Part shown: positions 25,961 to 34,979 of the stretch, piece by piece
How positions within the stretch are numbered: the first letter of the stretch is position 1
Layout of the letters: every line of letters starts with the position of its first letter
Source of the DNA: Planctomycetia bacterium
GTDB taxonomy: Bacteria > Planctomycetota > Planctomycetia > Pirellulales > Thermoguttaceae
DNA: 64,000 bases
Direction of reading: 5' to 3'
Assembly (NCBI GenBank): GCA_030537455.1
Contig: JAUNMR010000001.1
Coordinates: 145,366-209,365 of the forward strand
Translations under genes and position numbers: made by a program
The notes under the pieces: generated by a model
What the model was told of the DNA's origin: nothing
The model's database searches: none
The model's input: the letters and a program-made list of their open reading frames with translations, nothing else

Positions 25961-28900
25961 ATGCCGAAACGAACCGATATCAAGAAGACTCTGGTGATAG
26001 GCTCCGGACCGATCGTCGTAGGTCAGGCGGCGGAATTTGACTACGCCGGTACCCAGGCGTGTTTGGCGCTCAAAGAAGAAGGCTACGAGGTTGTACTGGT
26101 CAACTCCAACCCCGCCACGATTATGACGGACACGACGATCGCCGACAAGGTCTATATGGAACCGTTGACCTTTGAGTACTTAGCGCGTATCTGTCGCTAT
26201 GAACGTCCCGACGCGATTATTCCGAATGTGGGCGGTCAGACCGGTTTGAACCTTGCGGTGCAACTAGCGCGTCGCGGCGTGCTGAAGGAGTGCGGGATCG
26301 AACTTCTGGGAACTAACGTCGAAAGTATCGAGCGCGCAGAAGATCGTGAACTGTTCAAAGAGCTCTGCGAGCAGATCGGTGAGCCGGTGATACCTTCGCA
26401 GATAACTTATTCGGTGGAGGAAGCGCTCCTCGCCGCGGAGCGGATCGGCTACCCCGTGGTGATTAGACCGGCGTTCACCCTCGGCGGAACAGGCGGTGGA
26501 TTCGCCTACTCGCCCGAGGAATTAAAAGAGAAAATGAAGCTGGCGCTCGCGCTCTCGCCGACCAGTCAGGCGCTCATCGAGAAGAGCGTTAAAGGCTATA
26601 AGGAGATCGAATACGAGGTAGTGCGCGACGCAAACGACACGGCGATCGCGGTTTGCAATATGGAGAACCTCGATCCGGTCGGGATTCACACGGGCGATTC
26701 GATCGTCGTAGCGCCGAGTCAAACGTTGACCAATAAGGAGTTCCATATGCTACGCGACGCGGCGTTGCGAATCATTCGCGCGCTGAACGTCAAGGGCGGT
26801 TGTAACGTGCAGTTCGCGCTCGATCCTCATTCCTTTAAGTATTATGTGATCGAGGTGAATCCTCGCGTGTCGCGTTCCTCGGCTTTGGCTTCGAAGGCGA
26901 CGGGCTATCCGATAGCACGCGTGTCTGCTAAGATTGCGATTGGTATGAACTTAGAGGAGATTCCTCTGACGAATACTCCAGCGTGCTTTGAGCCGGCGCT
27001 CGATTACGTGGTAGTTAAGGCGCCACGTTTTCCTTTCGATAAATTTCCAGCGGCGTCGAATACGCTCTCCACACAAATGAAAGCCACTGGTGAAACAATG
27101 AGCGTCGGTCGCACCTTTGAGGAGGCGCTACTAAAGGCAATACGCTCGCTGGAAGACGGTAAGACGCATATTCATATGGAGAAGTTCGACTCGAAGAATA
27201 TGACAGTCGACCAGCTTCTGGCGTATGTGGAGAAGGGTACGGACGATCGAGTTTACGCGATCTCTCAGCTTCTTTGGCTCGGGGTCGATCCTTCTGTGAT
27301 TTGCGATATAACGCAAATCGATATGTTCTTTATTGATAAGATTAAGAAGATCGTGGACTTTGAGCGGGAGCTGGAGTCAAACGAGCACAACGCGGAGTAT
27401 CTTTATCATGCGAAACGCATGGGTTTTTCCGACGCGTACGTAGCGGAACTGTGGCAAACCAGCGAGGAGTCGATCTACCGGCAGCGTAAAGCGCAGGGGC
27501 TTTTTCCGGTCTATAAGATGATCGACACGTGCGCGAGTGAGTTTGAAAGCTATGTGCCATATTTTTACTCCACTTATGCAGAGGAGAACGAGTCGATAGT
27601 CAGCGATAAAAAGAAGATAATCGTGCTTGGTTCTGGTCCGATTCGTATCGGTCAGGGCGTGGAGTTCGACTACTCGACGGTTCACGCGATCCACGCGATC
27701 CGCGCCTGCGGTTACGAAGCGATCGTGATTAATAATAACCCCGAGACGGTCTCGACCGACTACACCGTGGCGGATAAGCTTTATTTTGAGCCGCTTACGG
27801 TGGAAGACGTTATGAATATTATCGAGCTGGAAAAGCCCGAGGGAGTGATTGTGACGTTGGGCGGTCAGACGGCGGTGAACCTTGCGGCGCCGCTTGCCGC
27901 CCACGGGGTCAAGATTATCGGAACCGACTGCGAGGCGATCGAGCGCGCGGAGAATCGCGACGCGTTCAACGCCGTGATTCGCCAGTTGCAGATCCCCAAC
28001 CCCGAGGGCGAGGCGGTCACCGATATCGAGCGCGGCGTTGCGGTCGCGCAGAGAATCGGCTACCCCGTTCTGGTCAGACCAAGCTTTGTACTGGGCGGAC
28101 GCGCCATGGAGATCGTCGCCGACGAAGCCGCTCTACGCAAGTACTTAAAGCACGCGATCGAACTGGACGAAGAAAAGCCCGCGCTGATCGATAAGTATAT
28201 TCTCGGCAAGGAGGTCGAGGTCGACGCAATCTGCGACGGAACCGACGTCTTTATCCCAGGCGTCATGGAACTGGTCGAGCGCGCCGGGGTTCACTCGGGC
28301 GATAGCACCAGCGTTTACCCGCCCTTTTCGATTTCTGCAATCACCAAAGAAACGATCATGGACTACACGCGTCGTTTGGGACTGGGTATCGGGATTGTGG
28401 GACTCTATAATATCCAATTCATTGTAGATTCCCAGGAGCGTGTCTATGTGATCGAGGTGAATCCTCGCGCGTCTCGTAGCGTGCCGTTCTTATCGAAGTC
28501 GAGCGGTTACAATCTGGTACAGATCGCCACGCGCGCAATGCTTGGCGAGAGTCTTGAGTCCCAGGGCGTTAAGGATTTGCATCCTCATGTGAACACACGT
28601 TGGCACGTTAAGGCGCCGGCGTTCTCCTTCGCGAAGCTTTCGGGTATGGATCCCTATCTTTCGCCCGAGATGAAATCGACGGGCGAGGCGATCGGTTACG
28701 ATATGCGTCTTAACCGCGCGCTTTATAAGGCGTTACAGGCGTCGGGCGTGCAGATTAAGGACTTTGGCTCGGTGATTGTGACCCTTGCGGACGAGGACAA
28801 GGCCGAGGCGTTCCCATTGGTGGAACGGTTCTATCGTTTGGGTTTTAATATCGAGGCGACACGCGGCACGGCGCGTTATCTTAGGGAGCGTGGCGTACCG

Positions 28901-29140
28901 GCGAAGGAACTTGCGAAGCTTAGCGAAGGTAGCGACGAGATTCTCCAGGAGATTCGCACGGGCTACGTAAGTTACGTCGTGAACACGCGTTCGATACTTT
29001 CCGGCGTTCGCGACGACGACGGTTTGGAGATTCGTCGCTGTGCGGTTCAGAACGGCGTGACAATGTTTACGTCCCTGGACGCGGCGCGCATTCTTCTTGA
29101 CGTTTTGGAAGAAACGATACCTCATATCTCGACGATTTAG
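25961..29140 (+). CDS. carB: Carbamoyl-phosphate synthase large subunit
   Basis: 1059 aa, the normal length. Two homologous halves are visible: KTLVIGSGPIVVGQAAEFDY near residue 10 and KIIVLGSGPIRIGQGVEFDY near 550. Each is followed by an ATP-grasp domain (YPVVIRPAFTLGGTGGGF in the first, YPVLVRPSFVLGGRAMEI in the second). VIEVNPRVSRSSALASKATGYP and VIEVNPRASRSVPFLSKSSGYN mark the metal sites. The last 130 residues form the MGS-like allosteric domain. It makes carbamoyl phosphate from bicarbonate, ammonia and two ATP. Its position after GS-GOGAT links it to glutamine supply. Confidence 0.97.
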   Translation: MPKRTDIKKTLVIGSGPIVVGQAAEFDYAGTQACLALKEEGYEVVLVNSNPATIMTDTTIADKVYMEPLTFEYLARICRYERPDAIIPNVGGQTGLNLAVQLARRGVLKECGIELLGTNVESIERAEDRELFKELCEQIGEPVIPSQITYSVEEALLAAERIGYPVVIRPAFTLGGTGGGFAYSPEELKEKMKLALALSPTSQALIEKSVKGYKEIEYEVVRDANDTAIAVCNMENLDPVGIHTGDSIVVAPSQTLTNKEFHMLRDAALRIIRALNVKGGCNVQFALDPHSFKYYVIEVNPRVSRSSALASKATGYPIARVSAKIAIGMNLEEIPLTNTPACFEPALDYVVVKAPRFPFDKFPAASNTLSTQMKATGETMSVGRTFEEALLKAIRSLEDGKTHIHMEKFDSKNMTVDQLLAYVEKGTDDRVYAISQLLWLGVDPSVICDITQIDMFFIDKIKKIVDFERELESNEHNAEYLYHAKRMGFSDAYVAELWQTSEESIYRQRKAQGLFPVYKMIDTCASEFESYVPYFYSTYAEENESIVSDKKKIIVLGSGPIRIGQGVEFDYSTVHAIHAIRACGYEAIVINNNPETVSTDYTVADKLYFEPLTVEDVMNIIELEKPEGVIVTLGGQTAVNLAAPLAAHGVKIIGTDCEAIERAENRDAFNAVIRQLQIPNPEGEAVTDIERGVAVAQRIGYPVLVRPSFVLGGRAMEIVADEAALRKYLKHAIELDEEKPALIDKYILGKEVEVDAICDGTDVFIPGVMELVERAGVHSGDSTSVYPPFSISAITKETIMDYTRRLGLGIGIVGLYNIQFIVDSQERVYVIEVNPRASRSVPFLSKSSGYNLVQIATRAMLGESLESQGVKDLHPHVNTRWHVKAPAFSFAKLSGMDPYLSPEMKSTGEAIGYDMRLNRALYKALQASGVQIKDFGSVIVTLADEDKAEAFPLVERFYRLGFNIEATRGTARYLRERGVPAKELAKLSEGSDEILQEIRTGYVSYVVNTRSILSGVRDDDGLEIRRCAVQNGVTMFTSLDAARILLDVLEETIPHISTI

Positions 29141-29143
29141 CGT

Positions 29144-29171
29144 TTGCGCTCGCGCCCTGCGCGGGTATAAT
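29144..29171 (+). promoter_or_regulatory. Promoter upstream of nadE
   Basis: TTGCGC (29144-29149), 16-base spacer, perfect TATAAT (29166-29171). It lies in the 92-base gap after carB and could drive nadE independently of the nitrogen operon. Confidence 0.5.
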
Positions 29172-29232
29172 ATAAGTGACAATAGGCTTTTGGCGTCGCG
29201 AATTTGCGGCTCCTTTGGCAAAGGAATGAGAC

Positions 29233-29961
29233 ATGCGCGATTATCAAGTAGAATTTAACGAACGGGTTGCGTTTATTCGCAATCTAGTTCAGACCACAGG
29301 CGTTAAAGGCATAGTCTTTGGCAATAGCGGGGGCAAGGACTCCGCGCTTGTAGGAATCTTATGTAAAGCGGCGTGCGATAATACCTTAGGCGTGATTATG
29401 CCCTGTTCGTCGCGTCGTAATTTCGAAGAGGACGCCCAGGACGGTCTTGAAGTAGCGAAGAAGTTCCATATCGAAACGCGCACGGTCGACCTGACGCCGG
29501 TTAAGGAATCGGAGATTCGCCAACTATCGACGGTGACGGAACTTAACTCCTCCGCGGAGGTCAATATCGCGCCACGTTTGCGCATGACGACGCTCTATGC
29601 GATCGCGGCGAGCGAAGGGCGCTTAGTCGCCGGAACCGGTAATAAGAGCGAGGGTTACGTCGGTTACTTCACGAAGTGGGGGGACGGCGCGCACGACTTC
29701 AACCCGATTAGCGACCTGACCGTGACGGAGATCTACGAGTTCCTGCGTTTTCTCGACGCGCCTGCGTGTATTATTGAGAAAGCGCCTTCCGCCGGTCTAT
29801 ATGAGGGGCAGACGGACGAGGCGGATATGGGCTTCACCTATGCGGAACTCGACGAGTACATGGCAACCGGTCAGGGTCGACCGGAAGCGATCGAGAAGAT
29901 CGAGCGTATGCACCGTGCGTCGTTACACAAGCACGAGCCGATTAAACGGTTCGCGCGGTGA
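29233..29961 (+). CDS. nadE: NH3-dependent NAD+ synthetase
   Basis: 242 aa, the length of the ammonia-using form without a glutaminase domain. The ATP-pyrophosphatase loop is GIVFGNSGGKDSALV near residue 25. Further motifs are MPCSSRRNFEEDAQDGLEVAK, LVAGTGNKSEGYVGYFTKWGDGAHDFNPI and KAPSAGLYEGQTDEADMGFTY. It amidates deamido-NAD with ammonia to give NAD. Its own promoter is likely, but a location after an ammonia-assimilation cluster is metabolically sensible. A terminator follows at 30007-30053. Confidence 0.94.
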   Translation: MRDYQVEFNERVAFIRNLVQTTGVKGIVFGNSGGKDSALVGILCKAACDNTLGVIMPCSSRRNFEEDAQDGLEVAKKFHIETRTVDLTPVKESEIRQLSTVTELNSSAEVNIAPRLRMTTLYAIAASEGRLVAGTGNKSEGYVGYFTKWGDGAHDFNPISDLTVTEIYEFLRFLDAPACIIEKAPSAGLYEGQTDEADMGFTYAELDEYMATGQGRPEAIEKIERMHRASLHKHEPIKRFAR

Positions 29962-30006
29962 CGTTAGCGTGAGTTGTAAGCGATAAGAACAAATGATTTA
30001 TCACAC

Positions 30007-30053
30007 GCGCCTCAACGTACGTACGCGTTGGGGCGCGCCCTGTTTTTTTAACG
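30007..30053 (+). terminator. Rho-independent terminator after nadE
   Basis: GCGCCTCAACG (30007-30017) pairs with CGTTGGGGCGC (30026-30036; one GU), followed shortly by T7. It closes the long 17.4-30.0 kb gene block and insulates the rhamnosidase gene. Confidence 0.75.
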
Positions 30054-30146
30054 TCTTGATTATTAGGCGTTTAAACTAAGCAAGCCCCCGAGACATTCGC
30101 GTCGCGCATGGCAGGTTCGCGCGTGACGCCAGAGGAGAAATAGGTT

Positions 30147-33029
30147 ATGAATCGAGGCGTTATCGGAGTTATTACGGCGCTTGTCGTTGCGCTTGCCACG
30201 AGCTTGATCGCTCCCTCGCGCAGTTTTGCGGAGGTTACGCATTTATCGACGGACTCGCGTCCAAGTCCGACGCTGGGCGTGGACTCGGCGCGTCCGGAGT
30301 TTAGTTGGACGCTAGAGTTGCCCGAGGCGTATAATGCGCGTCAGACCGGTTATGAGTTGCACGTGTCGAGCGACCGCGCGGCGCTAGAGGACGGCTCCTC
30401 CACCTCCTGCTGGCATAGCGGTTTTATTGCCAGCGCTAAGAGCTTTGGCGCGCCGTATACCGGACCGGCGCTGGAGTCTTCCCGACGATATTACTGGCGC
30501 GTTGACGCGCGCTGGCGCGGCGAACTTGCAAGCGGCGAGCTGATCAGTGGGATCGCGCGCGGTTACGGCGAGTTCGTAACCGGCGTGCTGACGCCACAAG
30601 AATGGCAGGGACAATGGATTACAGCGGAGCGCTCCGACTCCGACCCGTTGCCGCTATTGTTCTGTCGATTTGAGTTGAGCCATGCCCCTGAAGAGATTGT
30701 CGACGCGTTTCTGCACTCGTGCGGCTTGGGTCAGCAGATCGTTTCAGTGAACGACCTTCGCGTGGACAATAGCGCGGGTATAGACCCTGGTTGGACAAAC
30801 TATCGTAAGACGTGTCTTTACACGACGTTCGACGTGACAAAGGAACTTATGGAGGGCGCGCGCGAGGCTAGCGTCTCGATCGCGCTGGGCAATGGCATGT
30901 ACAACGTACCGGGCGGTCGTTACGTTAAATTCACCGGTAGCTTTGGTTTACCGAAGGCGATAGCGCAGCTTGTGATTCGCTATAAGGACGGCGCAGTTCA
31001 AACGATCGGTACGGACGAACATTGGCAAACGCTTCCGACTGGCGCGGTTTTCTCGTGCGTTTACGGCGGGGACGATCTTGATTTTTCTCACGGGGTTTTC
31101 TCACACGATCGTCTTGTCGCCACGGGCGTCCCGGTTGCGGCGAAAGCGTGCGAGGGTCCCGGCGGCGCGCTTCGCGCTCAAGGGGAGCCTGCGGTGGTCG
31201 GCTGGCAGCGCGTTCAACCGGAAGAGACGCGCGTGCTGGAGGACGGTCGTATCGAGGCGAACTTTGGTTATAACTTTGCCGGTCGCGTGATTTTACACGT
31301 GATTCCTCACGAAGGCGATATTCTACAGGTAGATAAGGCAGAAATGCAGGGCAAACCCTGGGCGGGTCATTATGACCAGTACAGGTTCAATCGTCCATTG
31401 GAGGCGGACGCATCGAACGGGACGATTCGTGTCGAGACGGCGCGCATAAGCGCAGACAAGAACTACGGCGCGGAGCTTTCCACGGAGGAAGAGCTCTCGC
31501 CTCCGTTTGGTTATTGGGGGTTCCAATATGCCTATATAAAAGGAGCTGGGTACGAACCGGACGTGACGCGTGCGAAGGAGCTTAGCGCCTCGCAGAGTCA
31601 GATTACTTCGATTGAGGCGCAGCGGATTGGCGCTAATCTCGTGAGCGTGGGTAGTTTCGAGTCAGACGGCGCGCACCTGGAGGCGATCGACCAGATGATC
31701 GATCGATCCGTTCGTAGTAATATTGTTAGCCTTATGACGGACTGTCCTCACCGCGAGAAGCTCGGCTGGCTGGAAGAGACGCACCTGATGGGACCGTCGG
31801 TGATGTACCGCTACGACCTTCACGCGCTGTTTCGTAAAGTCTGTCGCGATATGACCGAAGCGCAACTTGACGACGGTATGATTCCTGATATCGCGCCGGA
31901 ATACACGCGCTTTCAGGCGGGTTTTTTCTGGTCGGCGGAATGGAGCGCGGCGTGCGTACAGTTGCCTTGGTATCTTTACACGTGGTACGGGGACGAGTCG
32001 ATCATTTCAGAACAGTACCCGACGATGGATCGTTACGTTCGTTATATGTCGACGATCCGCGACGCGTCAGGTCTTGTACGCGCCGGACTTGGCGACTGGT
32101 ACGACTGGTCGGAGCAGAAGCGTCATGCGGGCTATTCCCAGCACACTCCTGGCGAGCTAACGGCGACGGCGTTTTTGTGCGACAACGCGCGTAAGATGGC
32201 GTTTTTTGCCCAGAAGCTCGGCAAGAGCGACGACGCGAGGTACTATCGTAACCTTTATGACGAGGGTCGTTCTGCATTTATTCGCGCGTATTGGGACGCC
32301 GAGCGTTCAGTCGTAGCGACGGGTTCTCAGGCGTCATATGGCTTTGCGTTGGCGTTTGACCTTGTGCCGGAAGAAGGACGCGCCGCGGCGTTTGAAAATC
32401 TTTTGGCGGAAATCGAGAAGTGGGATTATCGCATGTCTTGCGGCGAGGTCGCGTGGCCCTTTGTGATTCGTACGCTCGCCTCCTTTGGTCGTAACGACGT
32501 GCTGTGGAAGATGATACAACGCGATAACGCGCCCGGCTACGTGCATATGCTGGAACATTGGGGCATGAAGACCCTTTCGGAGACGTGGGACGGACCGGGC
32601 AGTTCAATGAACCACTTTATGTTCGGCGCGATTCAGGAATGGTTTACATCTGATATCGTCGGCATTCAGCAAACGTCCGATTCGGTCGGATTTAGCGAGC
32701 TTCTGCTTCGACCGAGTCCCATGCCGGGTAAGGTCGAGCGCGCGTCGGGTCATTTCCAGACCCCCTACGGCGATACGTCGAGCGCCTGGAGTCTGAAGGG
32801 AGCTTCCCGAGAGTTTGTTTGGGACGTGACAGTACCGTTTGGCGCACAGGCGCTTACGTCTGTCCCGGTGAAGGACGAGCAGACCCAAGTGACGATCGAA
32901 CGCGTGCAAGGCGACGCCACGGTCACGACGCAATTGACGTCGCAATATGAGTCGACCAGCGGCGATAACCCGAACCGTCGCCTTTTCCGACTCGGTTCGG
33001 GCGTCTATCGTATTACCTCGGCGCTGTAA
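30147..33029 (+). CDS. Secreted GH78-type alpha-L-rhamnosidase
   Basis: 960 aa, AGAGGAGA upstream of the ATG. Residues 1-28 are a Sec signal ending in SRSFA. The order fits GH78: N-terminal fibronectin-like strands (RPEFSWTLELP, TGYELHVSSD), beta-sandwich carbohydrate-binding part (about 150-300), then an (alpha/alpha)6 barrel. The catalytic region has LMTDCPHREKLGWLEETHL near residue 535 and GLGDWYDW. Late barrel motifs are MLEHWGMKTLSETWDG and SMNHFMFGAI. GH78 enzymes invert at alpha-L-rhamnosides in pectin, glycosides and mucilages. It stands alone between two terminators. The exact glycan is unknown. Confidence 0.85.
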   Translation: MNRGVIGVITALVVALATSLIAPSRSFAEVTHLSTDSRPSPTLGVDSARPEFSWTLELPEAYNARQTGYELHVSSDRAALEDGSSTSCWHSGFIASAKSFGAPYTGPALESSRRYYWRVDARWRGELASGELISGIARGYGEFVTGVLTPQEWQGQWITAERSDSDPLPLLFCRFELSHAPEEIVDAFLHSCGLGQQIVSVNDLRVDNSAGIDPGWTNYRKTCLYTTFDVTKELMEGAREASVSIALGNGMYNVPGGRYVKFTGSFGLPKAIAQLVIRYKDGAVQTIGTDEHWQTLPTGAVFSCVYGGDDLDFSHGVFSHDRLVATGVPVAAKACEGPGGALRAQGEPAVVGWQRVQPEETRVLEDGRIEANFGYNFAGRVILHVIPHEGDILQVDKAEMQGKPWAGHYDQYRFNRPLEADASNGTIRVETARISADKNYGAELSTEEELSPPFGYWGFQYAYIKGAGYEPDVTRAKELSASQSQITSIEAQRIGANLVSVGSFESDGAHLEAIDQMIDRSVRSNIVSLMTDCPHREKLGWLEETHLMGPSVMYRYDLHALFRKVCRDMTEAQLDDGMIPDIAPEYTRFQAGFFWSAEWSAACVQLPWYLYTWYGDESIISEQYPTMDRYVRYMSTIRDASGLVRAGLGDWYDWSEQKRHAGYSQHTPGELTATAFLCDNARKMAFFAQKLGKSDDARYYRNLYDEGRSAFIRAYWDAERSVVATGSQASYGFALAFDLVPEEGRAAAFENLLAEIEKWDYRMSCGEVAWPFVIRTLASFGRNDVLWKMIQRDNAPGYVHMLEHWGMKTLSETWDGPGSSMNHFMFGAIQEWFTSDIVGIQQTSDSVGFSELLLRPSPMPGKVERASGHFQTPYGDTSSAWSLKGASREFVWDVTVPFGAQALTSVPVKDEQTQVTIERVQGDATVTTQLTSQYESTSGDNPNRRLFRLGSGVYRITSAL

Positions 33030-33067
33030 GTCGCACGCACGCGCTCTTTGCGCTTTGCGTTAAAACC

Positions 33068-33117
33068 AAGAACCAGTCCGCTGGCGTTTTGGCGACGCTG
33101 GCGCGACTGGTTCTTTT
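33068..33117. terminator. Bidirectional terminator between the rhamnosidase and lpxB
   Basis: AAGAACCAGTC (33068-33078) pairs perfectly with GACTGGTTCTT (33105-33115). T-rich bases follow on the plus strand (TTCTTTTG) and on the minus strand (GGTTTTAAC). The two genes converge here. Confidence 0.7.
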
Positions 33118-33144
33118 GCGTTTGCTTATGACGATAAGGTCATG

Positions 33145-34413
33145 TTATTGTTTCTTTTGCATAAAGCTCACGATTTCCTCGGCGGCGCGTTGCATAGGGG
33201 AGGGGAAGAGGTCGGCGCGACTGCGTACCTGGTCGATCCGTTGGACAAGCTCTTGACGTTTCTCTTCGTTATTGAGCCATTCAATTAGGATTCTTGCGGC
33301 GTCTTGAGCGTGACTGCGATAGCTGAGGTATTCCGGGAAGAGCATGAGTTCGCGCTCCTGGTCGGTGTGCGCGGTCTGTTTGGGTAGGTATTTTCGCGGA
33401 TAAAAGGGGGATTGCTCCGGCATGAGGTCGACCGCGATAATATTCGCGAGGGTGACATACTTCACGCGTTTGAGAAAGCGCAAGACGCGGTACTCTAACT
33501 TACTGATTTTATAGAGGATAACGGTCGGTTTACACAATGAGAGCGCCTCAATGGAGACAGAGCCGGAGACTCCGAGGTTCGCCACGGCGTTCTTCATGAT
33601 TTCACGCGCCTTTCCCGCATAGACGCGGAAATTCAGACCGCGCGCTTGCAGTCGCGCCTGAACGATTTCGCTGTGCTCCTGGCTATATGTTGCGATTACG
33701 ACCGTTACGTCGGTTGTGTTCTCAACGACGTCTTGAGCGGCGTCGAGGAGGTCGTCGAGGTTTCTATCGAGCTCTTGCCGCCGTGAACCGGGGAGAACAG
33801 CGAGTATGCGTTGACCTTGCGTTTGCGCCAATAACGTCTTTTGGAAGTGGTCGTCTAAGTCAGCGGCGCGCGCGCTTTCGAAGAATGGATGTCCAATAAA
33901 GGCGGTTTTACAGCCGCGCTCTTGGAGCCATTTGTCTTCGAACTCAAAGCATGTGAGGACGTAATCGACGTATTTTCTCATCTTCTTAACGCGCCATTGT
34001 CCCCACCCCCAGATCTGTGGCGGCATAAAGTACAGCACGGGTATTCCCGCTTTTTTAGCACGCTGAGCGATTTTCCAGTTAAAGCCAGGGAAGTCGACGA
34101 GTACGACCAGGTCCGGGCGTTCCTCTTTGAAGAGTTTCGAGGCGTCGCGCAGTAGTTTAAGATAGGTCGGCAGATTCGCAATGGCGCGCACGAGCATCAT
34201 GACGGCGAACTTTGTGAGGTCGAATCTAACGTCGCATACGGTCTTTTGCGTTTGAGGACCGGCGTAGGCGATAAACTTGGCGTTGGGCAAGCGCATAGCG
34301 AGCTGGGGTATGAGCTTTGCCAGGTGGGCGTCGCCACTGGGATCGCCTGCAGAGAAGAAGACGCAAGGACGTTCGGCGCTTGACGTAAGATTCTGTTCGG
34401 AGTTAGTTTGCAT
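33145..34413 (-). CDS. lpxB: Lipid-A-disaccharide synthase
   Basis: 422 aa. Motifs in order: FFSAGDPSGDAHLAKLI, FAVMMLVRAIANLP, DLVVLVDFPGFNWKIA, VLYFMPPQIWGWGQWR, CFEFEDKWLQERG, FIGHPFFE, LAVLPGSRRQEL, and VSGSVSIEALSLCKPTVILYK. It joins UDP-2,3-diacylglucosamine to lipid X on the inner face of the inner membrane, so the organism makes lipid A and has an outer membrane. No other lpx gene is in the window. It is followed by the shared terminator at 33068-33117. Confidence 0.95.
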   Translation of the reverse strand: MQTNSEQNLTSSAERPCVFFSAGDPSGDAHLAKLIPQLAMRLPNAKFIAYAGPQTQKTVCDVRFDLTKFAVMMLVRAIANLPTYLKLLRDASKLFKEERPDLVVLVDFPGFNWKIAQRAKKAGIPVLYFMPPQIWGWGQWRVKKMRKYVDYVLTCFEFEDKWLQERGCKTAFIGHPFFESARAADLDDHFQKTLLAQTQGQRILAVLPGSRRQELDRNLDDLLDAAQDVVENTTDVTVVIATYSQEHSEIVQARLQARGLNFRVYAGKAREIMKNAVANLGVSGSVSIEALSLCKPTVILYKISKLEYRVLRFLKRVKYVTLANIIAVDLMPEQSPFYPRKYLPKQTAHTDQERELMLFPEYLSYRSHAQDAARILIEWLNNEEKRQELVQRIDQVRSRADLFPSPMQRAAEEIVSFMQKKQ

Positions 34414-34439
34414 GGCGCTTGTGCGAGCGATAGGACGCG

Positions 34440-34934
34440 TCAGATGGTGAAGTTAAGTATTGTTTCCTCGGTCTGAGGTTCGATGAGTTGGGATAGTAAG
34501 AGCGCGTTGAGGAACTCTTGGCGTTTGTTTTCCGCTTGGCGCCAAGCGTCATAAAGCCGCTTTTGGAACAGTTCCGCCGTGGCGTCGCGATTGGCGGTCG
34601 TTGAGCGGGCGCCGTTAGCGTTTGTCTCGTCGGAAGTTGCGTCGTCGTCTGACGTTGTGTGCGAAGGTTCAATGACGGTCAGGATATACCCCAGCGCGAT
34701 CTGCTCAGGCGGCAACGCGAGTTGATAGCCTCCCAGGGCGCCACGCGTTGACTTGATAAGTCCAGCGGCACGAAGGGTTTGTAGAATATTGAGTAGGTAG
34801 TTAGGGGACAGATTGAACCTTTTCGCTAGGTCTTTGGCGGCAATAGCCCTCTTGGCGTGAAAATGTCGCGCCAACTCCATCATAGCGAGCGCGGCGTATA
34901 GCGCGCGTTTGGAGGGAAAGGCGTTTGAAGTCAT
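34440..34934 (-). CDS. Rrf2 family transcriptional regulator lacking cysteines
   Basis: 164 aa. The winged-helix part matches Rrf2: ALYAALAMMELARHFHAKR, IAAKDLAKRFNLSPNYLLNIL and LRAAGLIKSTRGALGGYQLA. The three Cys that hold the Fe-S cluster in IscR, NsrR and RirA are absent; the whole protein has none. Thus it should sense something else or none, as CymR does. The C-terminal half is Asn/Thr/Asp-rich then helical. It lies 26 bases upstream of lpxB in the same direction. The target is not known. Confidence 0.85.
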   Translation of the reverse strand: MTSNAFPSKRALYAALAMMELARHFHAKRAIAAKDLAKRFNLSPNYLLNILQTLRAAGLIKSTRGALGGYQLALPPEQIALGYILTVIEPSHTTSDDDATSDETNANGARSTTANRDATAELFQKRLYDAWRQAENKRQEFLNALLLSQLIEPQTEETILNFTI

Positions 34935-34979
34935 GAGACGTAGGGAGTTAGAGTTTAATTGTAGCGCGCGCTTTTGTAC

